NCBI GenBank assembly: GCA_002471195.1
Contig: DKPN01000014.1
Span: 82,980-114,474 of the forward strand
Direction of reading: 5' to 3'
Origin: Bacteroides sp. UBA7333
GTDB lineage: Bacteria; Bacteroidota; Bacteroidia; Bacteroidales; Bacteroidaceae
Length of the DNA stretch: 31,495 nt
In this document: one piece after another, positions 15,400 through 23,188 of the stretch
Numbering within the stretch: the first letter of the stretch is position 1
How the letters are laid out: each line of letters starts with the position of its first letter
The notes under the pieces: model-generated
Databases searched by the model: none
What the model was told of the DNA's origin: nothing
Seen by the model: the letters and a program-made list of their open reading frames with translations, nothing else
Translations under genes and position numbers: made by a program

Positions 15400-16947
15400 A
15401 TGAAAAAATTGAATTTCTTATTCGGATTAGCTCTTTGCCTTTTAATAACGGCATGTTCTAGTTCAACGCAACACGTCAATGACAAAGGTACGAAGTGGTC
15501 GTGGCAAGATGGAACCATCGTAGTTGAAGAGCCACAACGCGCACCTCAACAAAAAAGCGTATTGCAACTAGCTACTCCTAAACTAGATAGCGTACGTGTA
15601 GCATTTGTAGGTTTAGGTATGCGCGGACCCGGTGCTGTAGAGCGTTTTACACATATACCGGGAGTTGAAGTAAAAGCACTATGCGATTATTATCCGCAAG
15701 CTGCCGAGAGATGCCAAAACATTCTTAAAAAAGCATCGATGCCTAAAGCAACTATTTACTCAGGCGAAAACGGCTATAAAGAACTTTGCGAAAGAGACGA
15801 TATCGATTTGGTATACATTGCACCCGACTGGTTGCACCACTATCCTATCGCAGCTTATGCAATGGAAAATGGTAAACATGTAGCTATCGAAGTTCCATCG
15901 GCTATGACTTTAGCTGAATGCTGGGGATTGGTTGATTTAAGTGAGAAAACTCAAAAACATTGTTTTATCCTTGAAAACTGCTGCTACGACTGGTACGAAA
16001 TGAACACCCTAAACATGGCTCAAAACAATGTATTCGGTGAAGTGATTCGTGCTCAAGGTGCTTATATCCACAACCTTGAACCATTTTGGGATCATTATTG
16101 GAAAAAAGACAGTGTTGACCAATTAGGATGGCGCTTAGAGTATAACATGAAACATCGTGGTGATGTGTATGCTACACATGGTTTAGGCCCCGTAGCGCAA
16201 GTATTAGATATTCACCGCGGTGACAAAATCAACACTTTGGTAGCAATGGATACCAAATCGGTGATTGGAAAAGATTTAGTTGAGAAACGCACCGGAGAAA
16301 CTTGTGATAATTTCCGTAATGGTGATCATACAACTACTTTAATGCGTACCGAAAACGGTAAGGTGATTGAAATTCAACATAACGTAATGACTCCACAACC
16401 TTACAACCGTCTATACCAATTGACAGGTACTAAAGGTTTTGCCAATAAATATCCTTTCGAAGGTTATGCATTGGATGCAAGCCAAATGGCTGCTTCGGGT
16501 GTACAACCGGTTATCGACAATCTCGATTCGCATAGCTTCTTGAGCAAAGAAGACATGGATGCTTTGGTTGGTAAATACGAACATCCCATCTTGATTAAAT
16601 ATGGCGAAATGGCGAAAAAAGTAGGTGGTCATGGTGGTATGGACTTTATCATGGACGCACGTTTAGTATATTGTCTTCAAAATGGCCTTCCATTGGATAT
16701 GGATGTTTACGATTTAGCAGAATGGTGCTGTTTGGCCGAACTAGGCGAATTATCGATGGACAACAATTGTGCAGCTGTTGCTTTCCCCGACTTTACTCGT
16801 GGCGATTGGAAAAAAGTTAATGGCTATACACATGCGTTTGCTTCGCCCGAGCAAGAAGCTGAACAAATGGCTAAAGCCGAAGCTTTCACTGCACGTCTAA
16901 AAGAAAAAGGCGCGAAAGAGTGGGCTGTGGTTGAAACCGCTCAATAA
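15400..16947 (+). CDS. Gfo/Idh/MocA-fold lipoprotein, GH109-type alpha-N-acetylgalactosaminidase
   Basis: 515-residue lipoprotein (start 15400; lipobox ITAC, Cys19) with an oxidoreductase fold. The family is known to remove alpha-linked terminal GalNAc by an NAD-assisted mechanism, as in blood-group A or mucin-type glycans. The sequence shows the Rossmann motif VAFVGLGMRGPG (about 67-78), the strand AIEVPSA (162-168), the conserved block NLEPFWDHYW, YATHGLGPVAQ (258-267) and the GGHGG motif (409-413) that marks GH109. No truncation is seen. The frame is open upstream to 15334, but the ATG at 15400 gives the signal peptide. The gene is monocistronic: a strong hairpin follows, and a degenerate GH3 gene is divergent upstream. 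Export of an NAD-dependent enzyme implies it carries tightly bound cofactor, as known for the family. Activity on GalNAc is inferred from motifs. Confidence 0.9.
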   Translation: MKKLNFLFGLALCLLITACSSSTQHVNDKGTKWSWQDGTIVVEEPQRAPQQKSVLQLATPKLDSVRVAFVGLGMRGPGAVERFTHIPGVEVKALCDYYPQAAERCQNILKKASMPKATIYSGENGYKELCERDDIDLVYIAPDWLHHYPIAAYAMENGKHVAIEVPSAMTLAECWGLVDLSEKTQKHCFILENCCYDWYEMNTLNMAQNNVFGEVIRAQGAYIHNLEPFWDHYWKKDSVDQLGWRLEYNMKHRGDVYATHGLGPVAQVLDIHRGDKINTLVAMDTKSVIGKDLVEKRTGETCDNFRNGDHTTTLMRTENGKVIEIQHNVMTPQPYNRLYQLTGTKGFANKYPFEGYALDASQMAASGVQPVIDNLDSHSFLSKEDMDALVGKYEHPILIKYGEMAKKVGGHGGMDFIMDARLVYCLQNGLPLDMDVYDLAEWCCLAELGELSMDNNCAAVAFPDFTRGDWKKVNGYTHAFASPEQEAEQMAKAEAFTARLKEKGAKEWAVVETAQ

Positions 16948-16962
16948 TATATTTTGTAAATA

Positions 16963-17009
16963 AAATTCACCTTTAGGCTTTCGCTCAGATGAAGCCTAAA
17001 GGTGAATTT
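16963..17009 (+). terminator. Terminator after the GH109 gene
   Basis: Perfect 18-bp stem (16963-16980, AAATTCACCTTTAGGCTT, with 16992-17009) around an 11-base loop, starting 15 bases after the stop codon. It is followed by CATTTATTTC, a weak U-rich run. Upstream there is no matching T-rich run for the other strand, so plus-strand use is favoured. Confidence 0.82.
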
Positions 17010-17134
17010 CATTTATTTCATACGACTATATACTTAGAAATTACACAGATACGCTAATATTTTAGCACTTCCCTGTATATTGCACACACCCTCCTCCACT
17101 TTTCGGGCAATGTACATACTCTCCAAAAACCCTA

Positions 17135-17227
17135 AGTTCAGAACTGTGCATATGCAAACATGTGCCTCTCATTAATGCCAACCTTAATTTAATTTAAAAG
17201 TCAACGGTTATATTCCAACGTTTGCAT
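17135..17227. promoter_or_regulatory. Symmetric elements upstream of the sigma operon
   Basis: AGTTCAGAACT (17135-17145) is an odd-centred palindrome. ATGCAAAC (17152-17159) is inverted as GTTTGCAT (17220-17227), 60 bases away. AACGTTTG (17217-17224) matches the TAnnTTTG consensus at all but one fixed base. These may belong to the promoter and operator of the ECF sigma gene; there is no independent support. Confidence 0.25.
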
Positions 17228-17277
17228 GGCTTTCAATATATATATATTAACTTCCGCCGATTTAATTAATATCATTC

Positions 17278-17829
17278 ATGACAGAACCCGAGGTACGACG
17301 ATTGCTTAGAGAGATGAAAGAGTGGGATTCAGAAACCGCCTTTCGACGATTTTATGATATGACTTATGATCGCCTTTTTCGTATTGCTCATTATTATGTA
17401 CATTGCGATGAATGGTCGCAAGAAATCGTGTTGGACGTATTTTTAAAGCTATGGGAAAAGCGAGAGATATTAACCGAGATAAATAGCATAGAGGATTATT
17501 GCTTTATACTCGTAAAAAACGCTTCGATTAATTATTTGGAGAAAGAGGATAAAAGAGCATCCGTTGAAACCAAAGAGCTAACCGATTTATCGACTACCAC
17601 TACTTCGCCCGAAGAACAAATTATAACTGAAGAACTTTTTGCACGTTATGTTAAGGCCTTAGATAGGCTCCCCGAACGTTGTAGAGAAATATTTATACGC
17701 ATTAGAGAGGATAAACAAAGCTACTCACAAGTGGCCGAAGAACTCAATATCAGCATAAAAACTGTAGATGCGCAACTGCAAAAGGCTACAACTCGATTAA
17801 AAAGAATGATCATGAATATCGATTATTAA
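17278..17829 (+). CDS. ECF RNA polymerase sigma factor (sigma-70 family, FecI-like)
   Basis: 183-residue extracytoplasmic-function sigma factor acting in the cytoplasm. Sigma region 2 lies at about 20-90 (AFRRFYDMTYDRLFRIAHYYV, then EIVLDVFLKLWEKRE), and region 4 at about 125-180 (ALDRLPERCREIFIRIRED, then YSQVAEELNISIKTVDAQL as the helix-turn-helix). No region 3 is present, as expected for ECF factors. The ATG at 17278 is the first in frame and gives full length. It heads an operon with a small lipoprotein, a FecR anti-sigma factor, an STN-type TBDR and a DUF4249 lipoprotein. It should therefore be held by FecR until the receptor binds its ligand, then transcribe this operon, including the transporter. 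The target promoter cannot be read from this window. Confidence 0.93.
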   Translation: MTEPEVRRLLREMKEWDSETAFRRFYDMTYDRLFRIAHYYVHCDEWSQEIVLDVFLKLWEKREILTEINSIEDYCFILVKNASINYLEKEDKRASVETKELTDLSTTTTSPEEQIITEELFARYVKALDRLPERCREIFIRIREDKQSYSQVAEELNISIKTVDAQLQKATTRLKRMIMNIDY

Positions 17830-17917
17830 CTTTTATTCACTATACCCGAATAGGGAATATTCAAAAAAGACCTGTCTTTATCTGTGTAAATATGTTTAAT
17901 CTCAAAACAAATAACAG

Positions 17918-18340
17918 ATGAAAAGATTTTACTTCCACTCAATCTTAGTGCTATTAGCAAGCATCTTATTCATGTCTTGCGATAATGAATCGAAAAATTA
18001 TCCGAAAGACTATGTAGGGTTTAAAAACTCTTCGCAAACATACACTTACGATAAAAGCAATGAAGAAGAAACGTTGATTATCAAAATCATTGCACTGAAA
18101 AAGGAAGATAAAGATCGAAAAATAAAAATATCGGTCAATAAAACACCTGTGGTAGCAGGAGCATTCAAATTGGTAGATGATTATCTGACTATTAAGGCCG
18201 GTAGTAAAGAAGCCTTGCTTAAAATAAAAATATATCCAAATAAAATTACTAAAGGCACTTTCATTCAGCTATCGAGCATGGGACAATGGCAAAATGGACA
18301 ATCTTCTCGATTAACAATTAAATTGACTCCCAAGAAATAA
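17918..18340 (+). CDS. Small lipoprotein between sigma and anti-sigma genes (DUF4843/Calx-beta-like)
   Basis: 140-residue predicted lipoprotein with MKRFYFHSILVLL.. and lipobox LFMSC (Cys21). The mature part is a single beta-sandwich by pattern: YVGFKNSSQTYTYD, then KIKISVNKTPVVAGAFKLVD, then LTIKAGSKEALLKIKIYP. This resembles Calx-beta, DUF1735 or DUF4843-type modules of Bacteroidota surface lipoproteins, but I cannot assign it firmly. It begins 88 bases after the sigma gene and ends 8 bases before the FecR gene. The second spacing implies translation with FecR in one operon. An extracytoplasmic lipoprotein wedged between an ECF sigma gene and its anti-sigma gene is not the standard layout. 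It could modulate signalling across the envelope or bind the receptor's ligand; both are inference. Confidence 0.75.
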   Translation: MKRFYFHSILVLLASILFMSCDNESKNYPKDYVGFKNSSQTYTYDKSNEEETLIIKIIALKKEDKDRKIKISVNKTPVVAGAFKLVDDYLTIKAGSKEALLKIKIYPNKITKGTFIQLSSMGQWQNGQSSRLTIKLTPKK

Positions 18341-18348
18341 TCAATAGG

Positions 18349-19236
18349 ATGAAATATACTGAAATAGAAGCAGAAAAAATTCTTCGTGCATTAGTACAAT
18401 CTACCCGATCGCCGAAAGGATTATACTCCGCACAAAGTGGTTATCCCAAACTACATCGCAAAATATGGGGTATGCATAAAAATATGATCGGTCGTAAAAT
18501 TGCTTTTCGTGCCATAGCCATTGCAGCGGCCTGTGCACTGCTCTTTATTACGATTCGTGGATTATATGAATTTGCAATGCCAAGCAAAATGTATACCATC
18601 AATACTCTTGCCGAGTGTAAAACAATACAACTATCGGATGGAAGTACAGTAATGCTCAACCACTTTTCGTCTTTAACATACCCCGAACGCTTTAAAGGAA
18701 AAACCAGAGAGGTGACACTGTTGGGAGAAGGCTATTTTGAGGTAGCCAAAAATAAAGAGAAAGCATTTATTGTTAATGCACAAGACATAGAGGTTCGTGT
18801 ACTTGGTACGCATTTTAATATTGAAGCCTATCGTAATAATGCTGAAATAAAAACAACTCTATTCGAGGGTGCTGTATTGGTAAGTGCCAATAACAGTGAA
18901 GAAAGTATAATTCTGGAACCCAATCAGAGTGCTACTTATAATAAACTCGATAAAGAACTTAGCATGCAGTATATTCAAAATCCATCGGATGAAATAGTAT
19001 GGAGGCAAGGCTATATTATCTTTAACCATCTTTCATTGAAAGAGATAATGAGAGAATTAGGCAATTCGTATAACGTTGAAATTCAAATCACCGATAGCGA
19101 CTTAAACAACTACCATCTGACAGCTAAGTTTAGCAAAAACGAAAGTCTGGAAAACATTCTAAACTTGCTTCAAACCGGAAGAAATTTTTCTTATAAAAAA
19201 GTGAATAACAATAAGTTTATTATCAACAAGAATTAG
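18349..19236 (+). CDS. FecR-family anti-sigma factor (DUF4974 C-terminus)
   Basis: 295-residue inner-membrane anti-sigma regulator. A short cytoplasmic N-terminus (1-50) is followed by one membrane segment (about 51-72, IAFRAIAIAAACALLFITI). The periplasmic FecR domain covers about 85-185 (IQLSDGSTVMLNHFSSLTYPERF, then REVTLLGEGYFEVAKN and VRVLGTHFNIEAY). The C-terminal DUF4974 lies at about 225-292 (FNHLSLKEIMRELGNSYNVEI). The N-terminal cytoplasmic part, which should bind sigma, seems short next to the 70-90 residues common in this family, though its amphipathic helices may suffice. It starts 8 bases after the lipoprotein and its stop is 2 bases before the receptor start. It should couple the STN domain of the next protein to the ECF sigma factor. 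Confidence 0.92.
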   Translation: MKYTEIEAEKILRALVQSTRSPKGLYSAQSGYPKLHRKIWGMHKNMIGRKIAFRAIAIAAACALLFITIRGLYEFAMPSKMYTINTLAECKTIQLSDGSTVMLNHFSSLTYPERFKGKTREVTLLGEGYFEVAKNKEKAFIVNAQDIEVRVLGTHFNIEAYRNNAEIKTTLFEGAVLVSANNSEESIILEPNQSATYNKLDKELSMQYIQNPSDEIVWRQGYIIFNHLSLKEIMRELGNSYNVEIQITDSDLNNYHLTAKFSKNESLENILNLLQTGRNFSYKKVNNNKFIINKN

Positions 19237-19238
19237 CA

Positions 19239-21965
19239 ATGACGCAAACCTATATCGCAAATCGTTTTATCGGGATATTAATTCTGATAAGTGGATTTAT
19301 TGCACCAGCAGAAACCATTTGTGCACAAGTAGACAGTACACCCCTTACGCTTGATATTAAAAACGCAACATTAAAAGAGGTGATAAAGCATATCGAAAAT
19401 ACGACAGAGTATTCTTTTATTTACGGTGAAGAGGTGAATCTAGATCGCTCGCTTACGGTTAAAATAGAGAACAAAAGTATACAACAGGTGCTTGACATTA
19501 TATTCAAAAATACACCCATAGGATATGAAATCGTGAAAAAGCATATCCTATTAAAAAATAAAATACAAAAACCTGTAAGCCGAAAATACACTATCAGCGG
19601 ATATGTAAATGACGGGGCGTCATCAGAGACGCTGATTGGGGCATATATTATAGAGAATCTTCAAAATCATGCAGCAGTTACCAATCCTTACGGTTTTTAT
19701 AGTATAACACTTCCCGAAGGAAAAACAAATCTGCGGTTTTCGTATTTAGGTTACACAACTCAGAATCATTTTTTTGAACTTAAAAAAGACACCACGTTTA
19801 ATGTCTCTTTAATCAATAATAATAGTTTAGAAGAGGTAGTGGTAATATCCAATAAAAAAGAGATAGGTATTGATGCCGCACAAATGGGTGCGGTTGAAAT
19901 ACCGATGACGCAAATTAAAAACACTCCCAGCATACTTGGAGAGGCCGACTTAATGAAAACAATTCAATTAATGCCGGGTGTACAAGCGGGTGTAGAAGGC
20001 TCGGCAGGAATTTATGTTAGAGGTGGAGGTCCCGATCAGAATTTAATTCTTTTGGATGGAACACCTGTATACAATGTCGATCATCTATTTGGTTTTTTTT
20101 CTGTATTTACACCCGAAGCAGTTAAAAAAGTAACTCTATTTAAAAGTTCTTTTCCGGCACGCTTTGGAGGACGTCTTTCATCGGTGATTGATGTCAGGAC
20201 AAATGATGGAGACATGAACAATTACCATGGTGTTATCAGTGTAGGGCTATTGGCTAGTAAGGTTCAATTTGAAGGGCCAATAATAAAAAACAGAACTTCG
20301 TTCAACCTATCGGCTCGCCGCTCTTATATTGACTTAGTAGCTAAGCCATTTATGAATAAAAACGATAAAATGAATTATTATTTTTATGATATTAATGCAA
20401 AAATCAATCATCGATTTTCGGATCGGAGCCGTTTGTTCTTTAATTTATATCATGGCAAAGACTACTACTCGTATAAATATAAATCCGTTTATCAGTATAA
20501 CTACAATGAGTCGACATCCAACGAAGTGTCATCATCAAGCAACAGAGAAAGGATGTCATTGGGATGGGGAAACTTGATTTCGTCGTTTAGATGGAATTAC
20601 ATTTTCAACCAAAAAATATTTTGTAATACATCGATTGCCTATAATAGATACAACATGAATGCGAAATCAAAATCGATCAATATAAACAATGACAAGCAGA
20701 ACTTATATGAAAATATTTATGAGTCGAACTATTTTTCGGGTATCAAAGATTGGAGTTATAACATGGATTTTTACTATAATCCCAATCCGACTCACGATAT
20801 CAGATTTGGAGTAGGATATCAACGCCATAACTTTCATCCAGAAATAAGCACATCAAAAATTCATGAGAAAAATGGCGATAAAGTAGAACAAGACACCCTA
20901 TATAAAAGCATAAACAATAGCTCAATACTTGCCAATGAAGCGACAGCATATATAGAAGATAATTTTAGCATGGGAGATAGAATAAAAATGAATATTGGTA
21001 TTCATTTTTCGATGTTTAATGTTCAAAGAAAAAGTTATTTTTCAATTCAACCACGCTTGTCGGCACGATATCAATTGACTGAAAACAGCGCTCTAAAAGC
21101 TTCGTATTCATTGATGAGTCAATACATCCATTTATTGTCATCGACTGCCATAGCTATGCCTACCGATCTGTGGGTACCTGTAACGAGTAAAATTAAACCG
21201 ATGCAAGCTCATCAGTATTCTATAGGAGGTTATTATACAGGATATAAAGGATGGGAACTATCAATAGAAGGATATTACAAACAGATGAACCATGTACTCG
21301 AATATAGAGATGGAGTGAACTTTTTTGGATCATCTTCGGGATGGGAAGATAAAGTAGAAATGGGCAAAGGCCGTTCGATGGGTTTAGAGTTTATGGTACA
21401 AAAGCTGAGCGGAAAAACTACGGGATGGATATCATATACGCTTGCTAAGAGCGATAGGAAATTTAAAAATGGAGAAATAAATAATGGACTTGCCTTTCCG
21501 TATAAATATGATCGCCGACACAGTGTTGATGTAGTGGTGAATCATAAATTTAATAATCGAATAGACATTGGTGCATCATGGATGTTTGCAACAGGTGGAA
21601 CAGCTACAATAGCCGAGGAGGTAACAGGTGTTTTACGACCTGGCAATGACTACATCGATCAGGAAGATTATATTGAACATCGCAACAATTTTCGGTTGCC
21701 ACCAAGCCATAGACTGAATGTAGGAATTAATTTCAATAAAAAAACAAAGCATGGCCAACGCACTTGGAATATTAGTATTTACAATGCCTACAACGCCATG
21801 AATCCGTCTGTGGTTTACAGTAGCAATAGCGGTGGGTATAGAACATTTATAGGGTTTGGAGAGGATGGAAAACCGATTTATTCAATTGTTGAATCGAAAC
21901 GAAAAATTACAAAACTTACCATCTTACCTTGCATACCTTCAGTGACTTATACGTATAAATTTTAA
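19239..21965 (+). CDS. STN-domain TonB-dependent receptor (signal-transducing)
   Basis: 908-residue outer-membrane transporter of the signal-transducing class. After a signal peptide (1-29, ending CA-Q), an STN (secretin/TonB short N-terminal) domain covers about 36-87 (LTLDIKNATLKEVIKHIE), which contacts FecR in the periplasm. A carboxypeptidase-regulatory-like domain (about 116-200) and the plug (about 215-320, with IQLMPGVQAG, IYVRGGGPDQNLILLDG and PARFGGRLSSVIDVRT) follow. The barrel ends PSVTYTYKF with the terminal Phe expected for barrel assembly. The start ATG is 2 bases after the FecR stop, and the DUF4249 gene starts 4 bases after its stop. There is no SusD gene, and DUF4249 partners are typical of non-glycan TBDR operons. 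The ligand cannot be named from sequence. Confidence 0.93.
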   Translation: MTQTYIANRFIGILILISGFIAPAETICAQVDSTPLTLDIKNATLKEVIKHIENTTEYSFIYGEEVNLDRSLTVKIENKSIQQVLDIIFKNTPIGYEIVKKHILLKNKIQKPVSRKYTISGYVNDGASSETLIGAYIIENLQNHAAVTNPYGFYSITLPEGKTNLRFSYLGYTTQNHFFELKKDTTFNVSLINNNSLEEVVVISNKKEIGIDAAQMGAVEIPMTQIKNTPSILGEADLMKTIQLMPGVQAGVEGSAGIYVRGGGPDQNLILLDGTPVYNVDHLFGFFSVFTPEAVKKVTLFKSSFPARFGGRLSSVIDVRTNDGDMNNYHGVISVGLLASKVQFEGPIIKNRTSFNLSARRSYIDLVAKPFMNKNDKMNYYFYDINAKINHRFSDRSRLFFNLYHGKDYYSYKYKSVYQYNYNESTSNEVSSSSNRERMSLGWGNLISSFRWNYIFNQKIFCNTSIAYNRYNMNAKSKSININNDKQNLYENIYESNYFSGIKDWSYNMDFYYNPNPTHDIRFGVGYQRHNFHPEISTSKIHEKNGDKVEQDTLYKSINNSSILANEATAYIEDNFSMGDRIKMNIGIHFSMFNVQRKSYFSIQPRLSARYQLTENSALKASYSLMSQYIHLLSSTAIAMPTDLWVPVTSKIKPMQAHQYSIGGYYTGYKGWELSIEGYYKQMNHVLEYRDGVNFFGSSSGWEDKVEMGKGRSMGLEFMVQKLSGKTTGWISYTLAKSDRKFKNGEINNGLAFPYKYDRRHSVDVVVNHKFNNRIDIGASWMFATGGTATIAEEVTGVLRPGNDYIDQEDYIEHRNNFRLPPSHRLNVGINFNKKTKHGQRTWNISIYNAYNAMNPSVVYSSNSGGYRTFIGFGEDGKPIYSIVESKRKITKLTILPCIPSVTYTYKF

Positions 21966-21969
21966 TATC

Positions 21970-23001
21970 ATGACGAAAAAATATATTGCAATTTATCTAA
22001 TCCTTATTTCAATAACCATGCTTATGGCATGTGAAAATGAAATAAGCTTCAATCAAAAAATCAAACCACCTCGATTGATTATGAATGCATTTATCAACGC
22101 CGACAGTACAAATAACATTTTATATTTGAATCTATCAGGGCAAAATATTATTTCGGATGTTAAAGATGCAACAATAGAAGTTAGGGTAAATGAGATGCTG
22201 GTTGAGAAGCCTCATCCAATAGAAGACTTTTCGACAGATAAATTGAGACATCAAAAAAAGTTTCTTATCACCCATAAATTTAATGCAGGAGAAACCGTTC
22301 GTATAGATGCTAAGACCAATGACGGGATACATCATGCATGGGCAGAAGTAATTGTTCCACAAGCTCCCAACCTTATTGAAAAAATAGATACAGCTACTGT
22401 TCCTTATCACTTATATGATTCATATTATGAATCTAAATTACGTTTTCGTATCACTTTTACCGATCGTGTGAATGAAAAGAACTATTACCGATTCATTCTC
22501 GATCGGAAAAGTATACTACATGCGTATTTGCCGGACGAAAAAAAAGATACCATAGTAATGGTACACAACTACTCTATGGCAGTAAGAGAAGACATGGTAT
22601 TAACAGATGGACATCCTTCTATTTCGGATAATGACAATGACATGTTCGAACAGGCAAACAATATATATGGTGTTTTTGATGACAATAGAATTTATGACCA
22701 GACCTATACAATGACGGTATATATGGGAGAAAATAAGCTTCCTTATATTATGAAAAACTATATACCTAAAAAATTGGAACTGGAGTGCTATGTGAGGTTG
22801 CTTTCGATTAATGAAATAGATTTTAAATATCTGAAAACTTTAAATATCATTGATTCGGATATATATGATTCAACCATGATGGAACCAATTACTTTTGCTA
22901 GTAATGTGAATGGCGGATTGGGACTTGTCGGTATTTCGACAGAAACCTGTTTTAAAATTAATCTACCAAGCGTAGAATACGATTATTCTTCGTCGAATTA
23001 G
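21970..23001 (+). CDS. DUF4249 domain lipoprotein
   Basis: 343-residue predicted lipoprotein of the DUF4249 family. The lipobox is LMAC (Cys21) after MTKKYIAIYLILIS. The N-terminal half is an Ig-like beta-sandwich (PRLIMNAFINADS..NILYLNLSGQ, then ATIEVRVNEMLVEKP), a hallmark of the family. A beta-rich C-terminal domain follows, with YYRFILDRKS and LSINEIDFKYLKTL. DUF4249 genes commonly follow a TBDR gene in Bacteroidota, as here with 4 bases between, so it is likely an outer-membrane partner in substrate capture, playing a SusD-like part. That role is inferred. It is the last gene of the sigma-controlled operon; transcription probably ends at the hairpin near 23093-23127. Confidence 0.88.
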   Translation: MTKKYIAIYLILISITMLMACENEISFNQKIKPPRLIMNAFINADSTNNILYLNLSGQNIISDVKDATIEVRVNEMLVEKPHPIEDFSTDKLRHQKKFLITHKFNAGETVRIDAKTNDGIHHAWAEVIVPQAPNLIEKIDTATVPYHLYDSYYESKLRFRITFTDRVNEKNYYRFILDRKSILHAYLPDEKKDTIVMVHNYSMAVREDMVLTDGHPSISDNDNDMFEQANNIYGVFDDNRIYDQTYTMTVYMGENKLPYIMKNYIPKKLELECYVRLLSINEIDFKYLKTLNIIDSDIYDSTMMEPITFASNVNGGLGLVGISTETCFKINLPSVEYDYSSSN

Positions 23002-23011
23002 AAAATGGTTA

Positions 23012-23060
23012 TAAAAAAAGCATATTGTGAGACCAACAACATGAGTTATCACAATATGCT
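23012..23060 (-). terminator. Minus-strand terminator lying at the end of the plus-strand operon
   Basis: Perfect 12-bp inverted repeat (23019-23030, AGCATATTGTGA, with 23049-23060) around 18 bases. The A-run at 23013-23019 gives a T7 run directly after the stem on the minus strand; no T-run follows on the plus strand. It should therefore stop transcripts of the antiporter gene (stop at 23189), although it lies nearer the DUF4249 gene. Confidence 0.7.
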
Positions 23061-23092
23061 ATATTAGTTAGAGTTGTTCTATTTAACTTTAT

Positions 23093-23127
23093 ATGATCTA
23101 AACGACGTATCGTTTAGATCATTTTTT
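23093..23127 (+). terminator. Plus-strand terminator of the sigma operon
   Basis: Perfect 13-bp stem (23093-23105, ATGATCTAAACGA, with 23110-23122), 4-base loop, followed on the plus strand by a T6 run ending at 23127. It lies 91 bases past the DUF4249 stop and closer to the antiporter gene's end. Confidence 0.88.
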
Positions 23128-23188
23128 ATTGGCTTGAACCAATAGAAAAGCTAACAAAAAAGACTCTTTTTCATCAATGCTTTTATAC

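Noticed and set aside
17237..17250. TATATATATA run upstream of the sigma gene as a promoter
   Set aside because: Simple AT repeat without a TTTG end; does not match the TAnnTTTG consensus.
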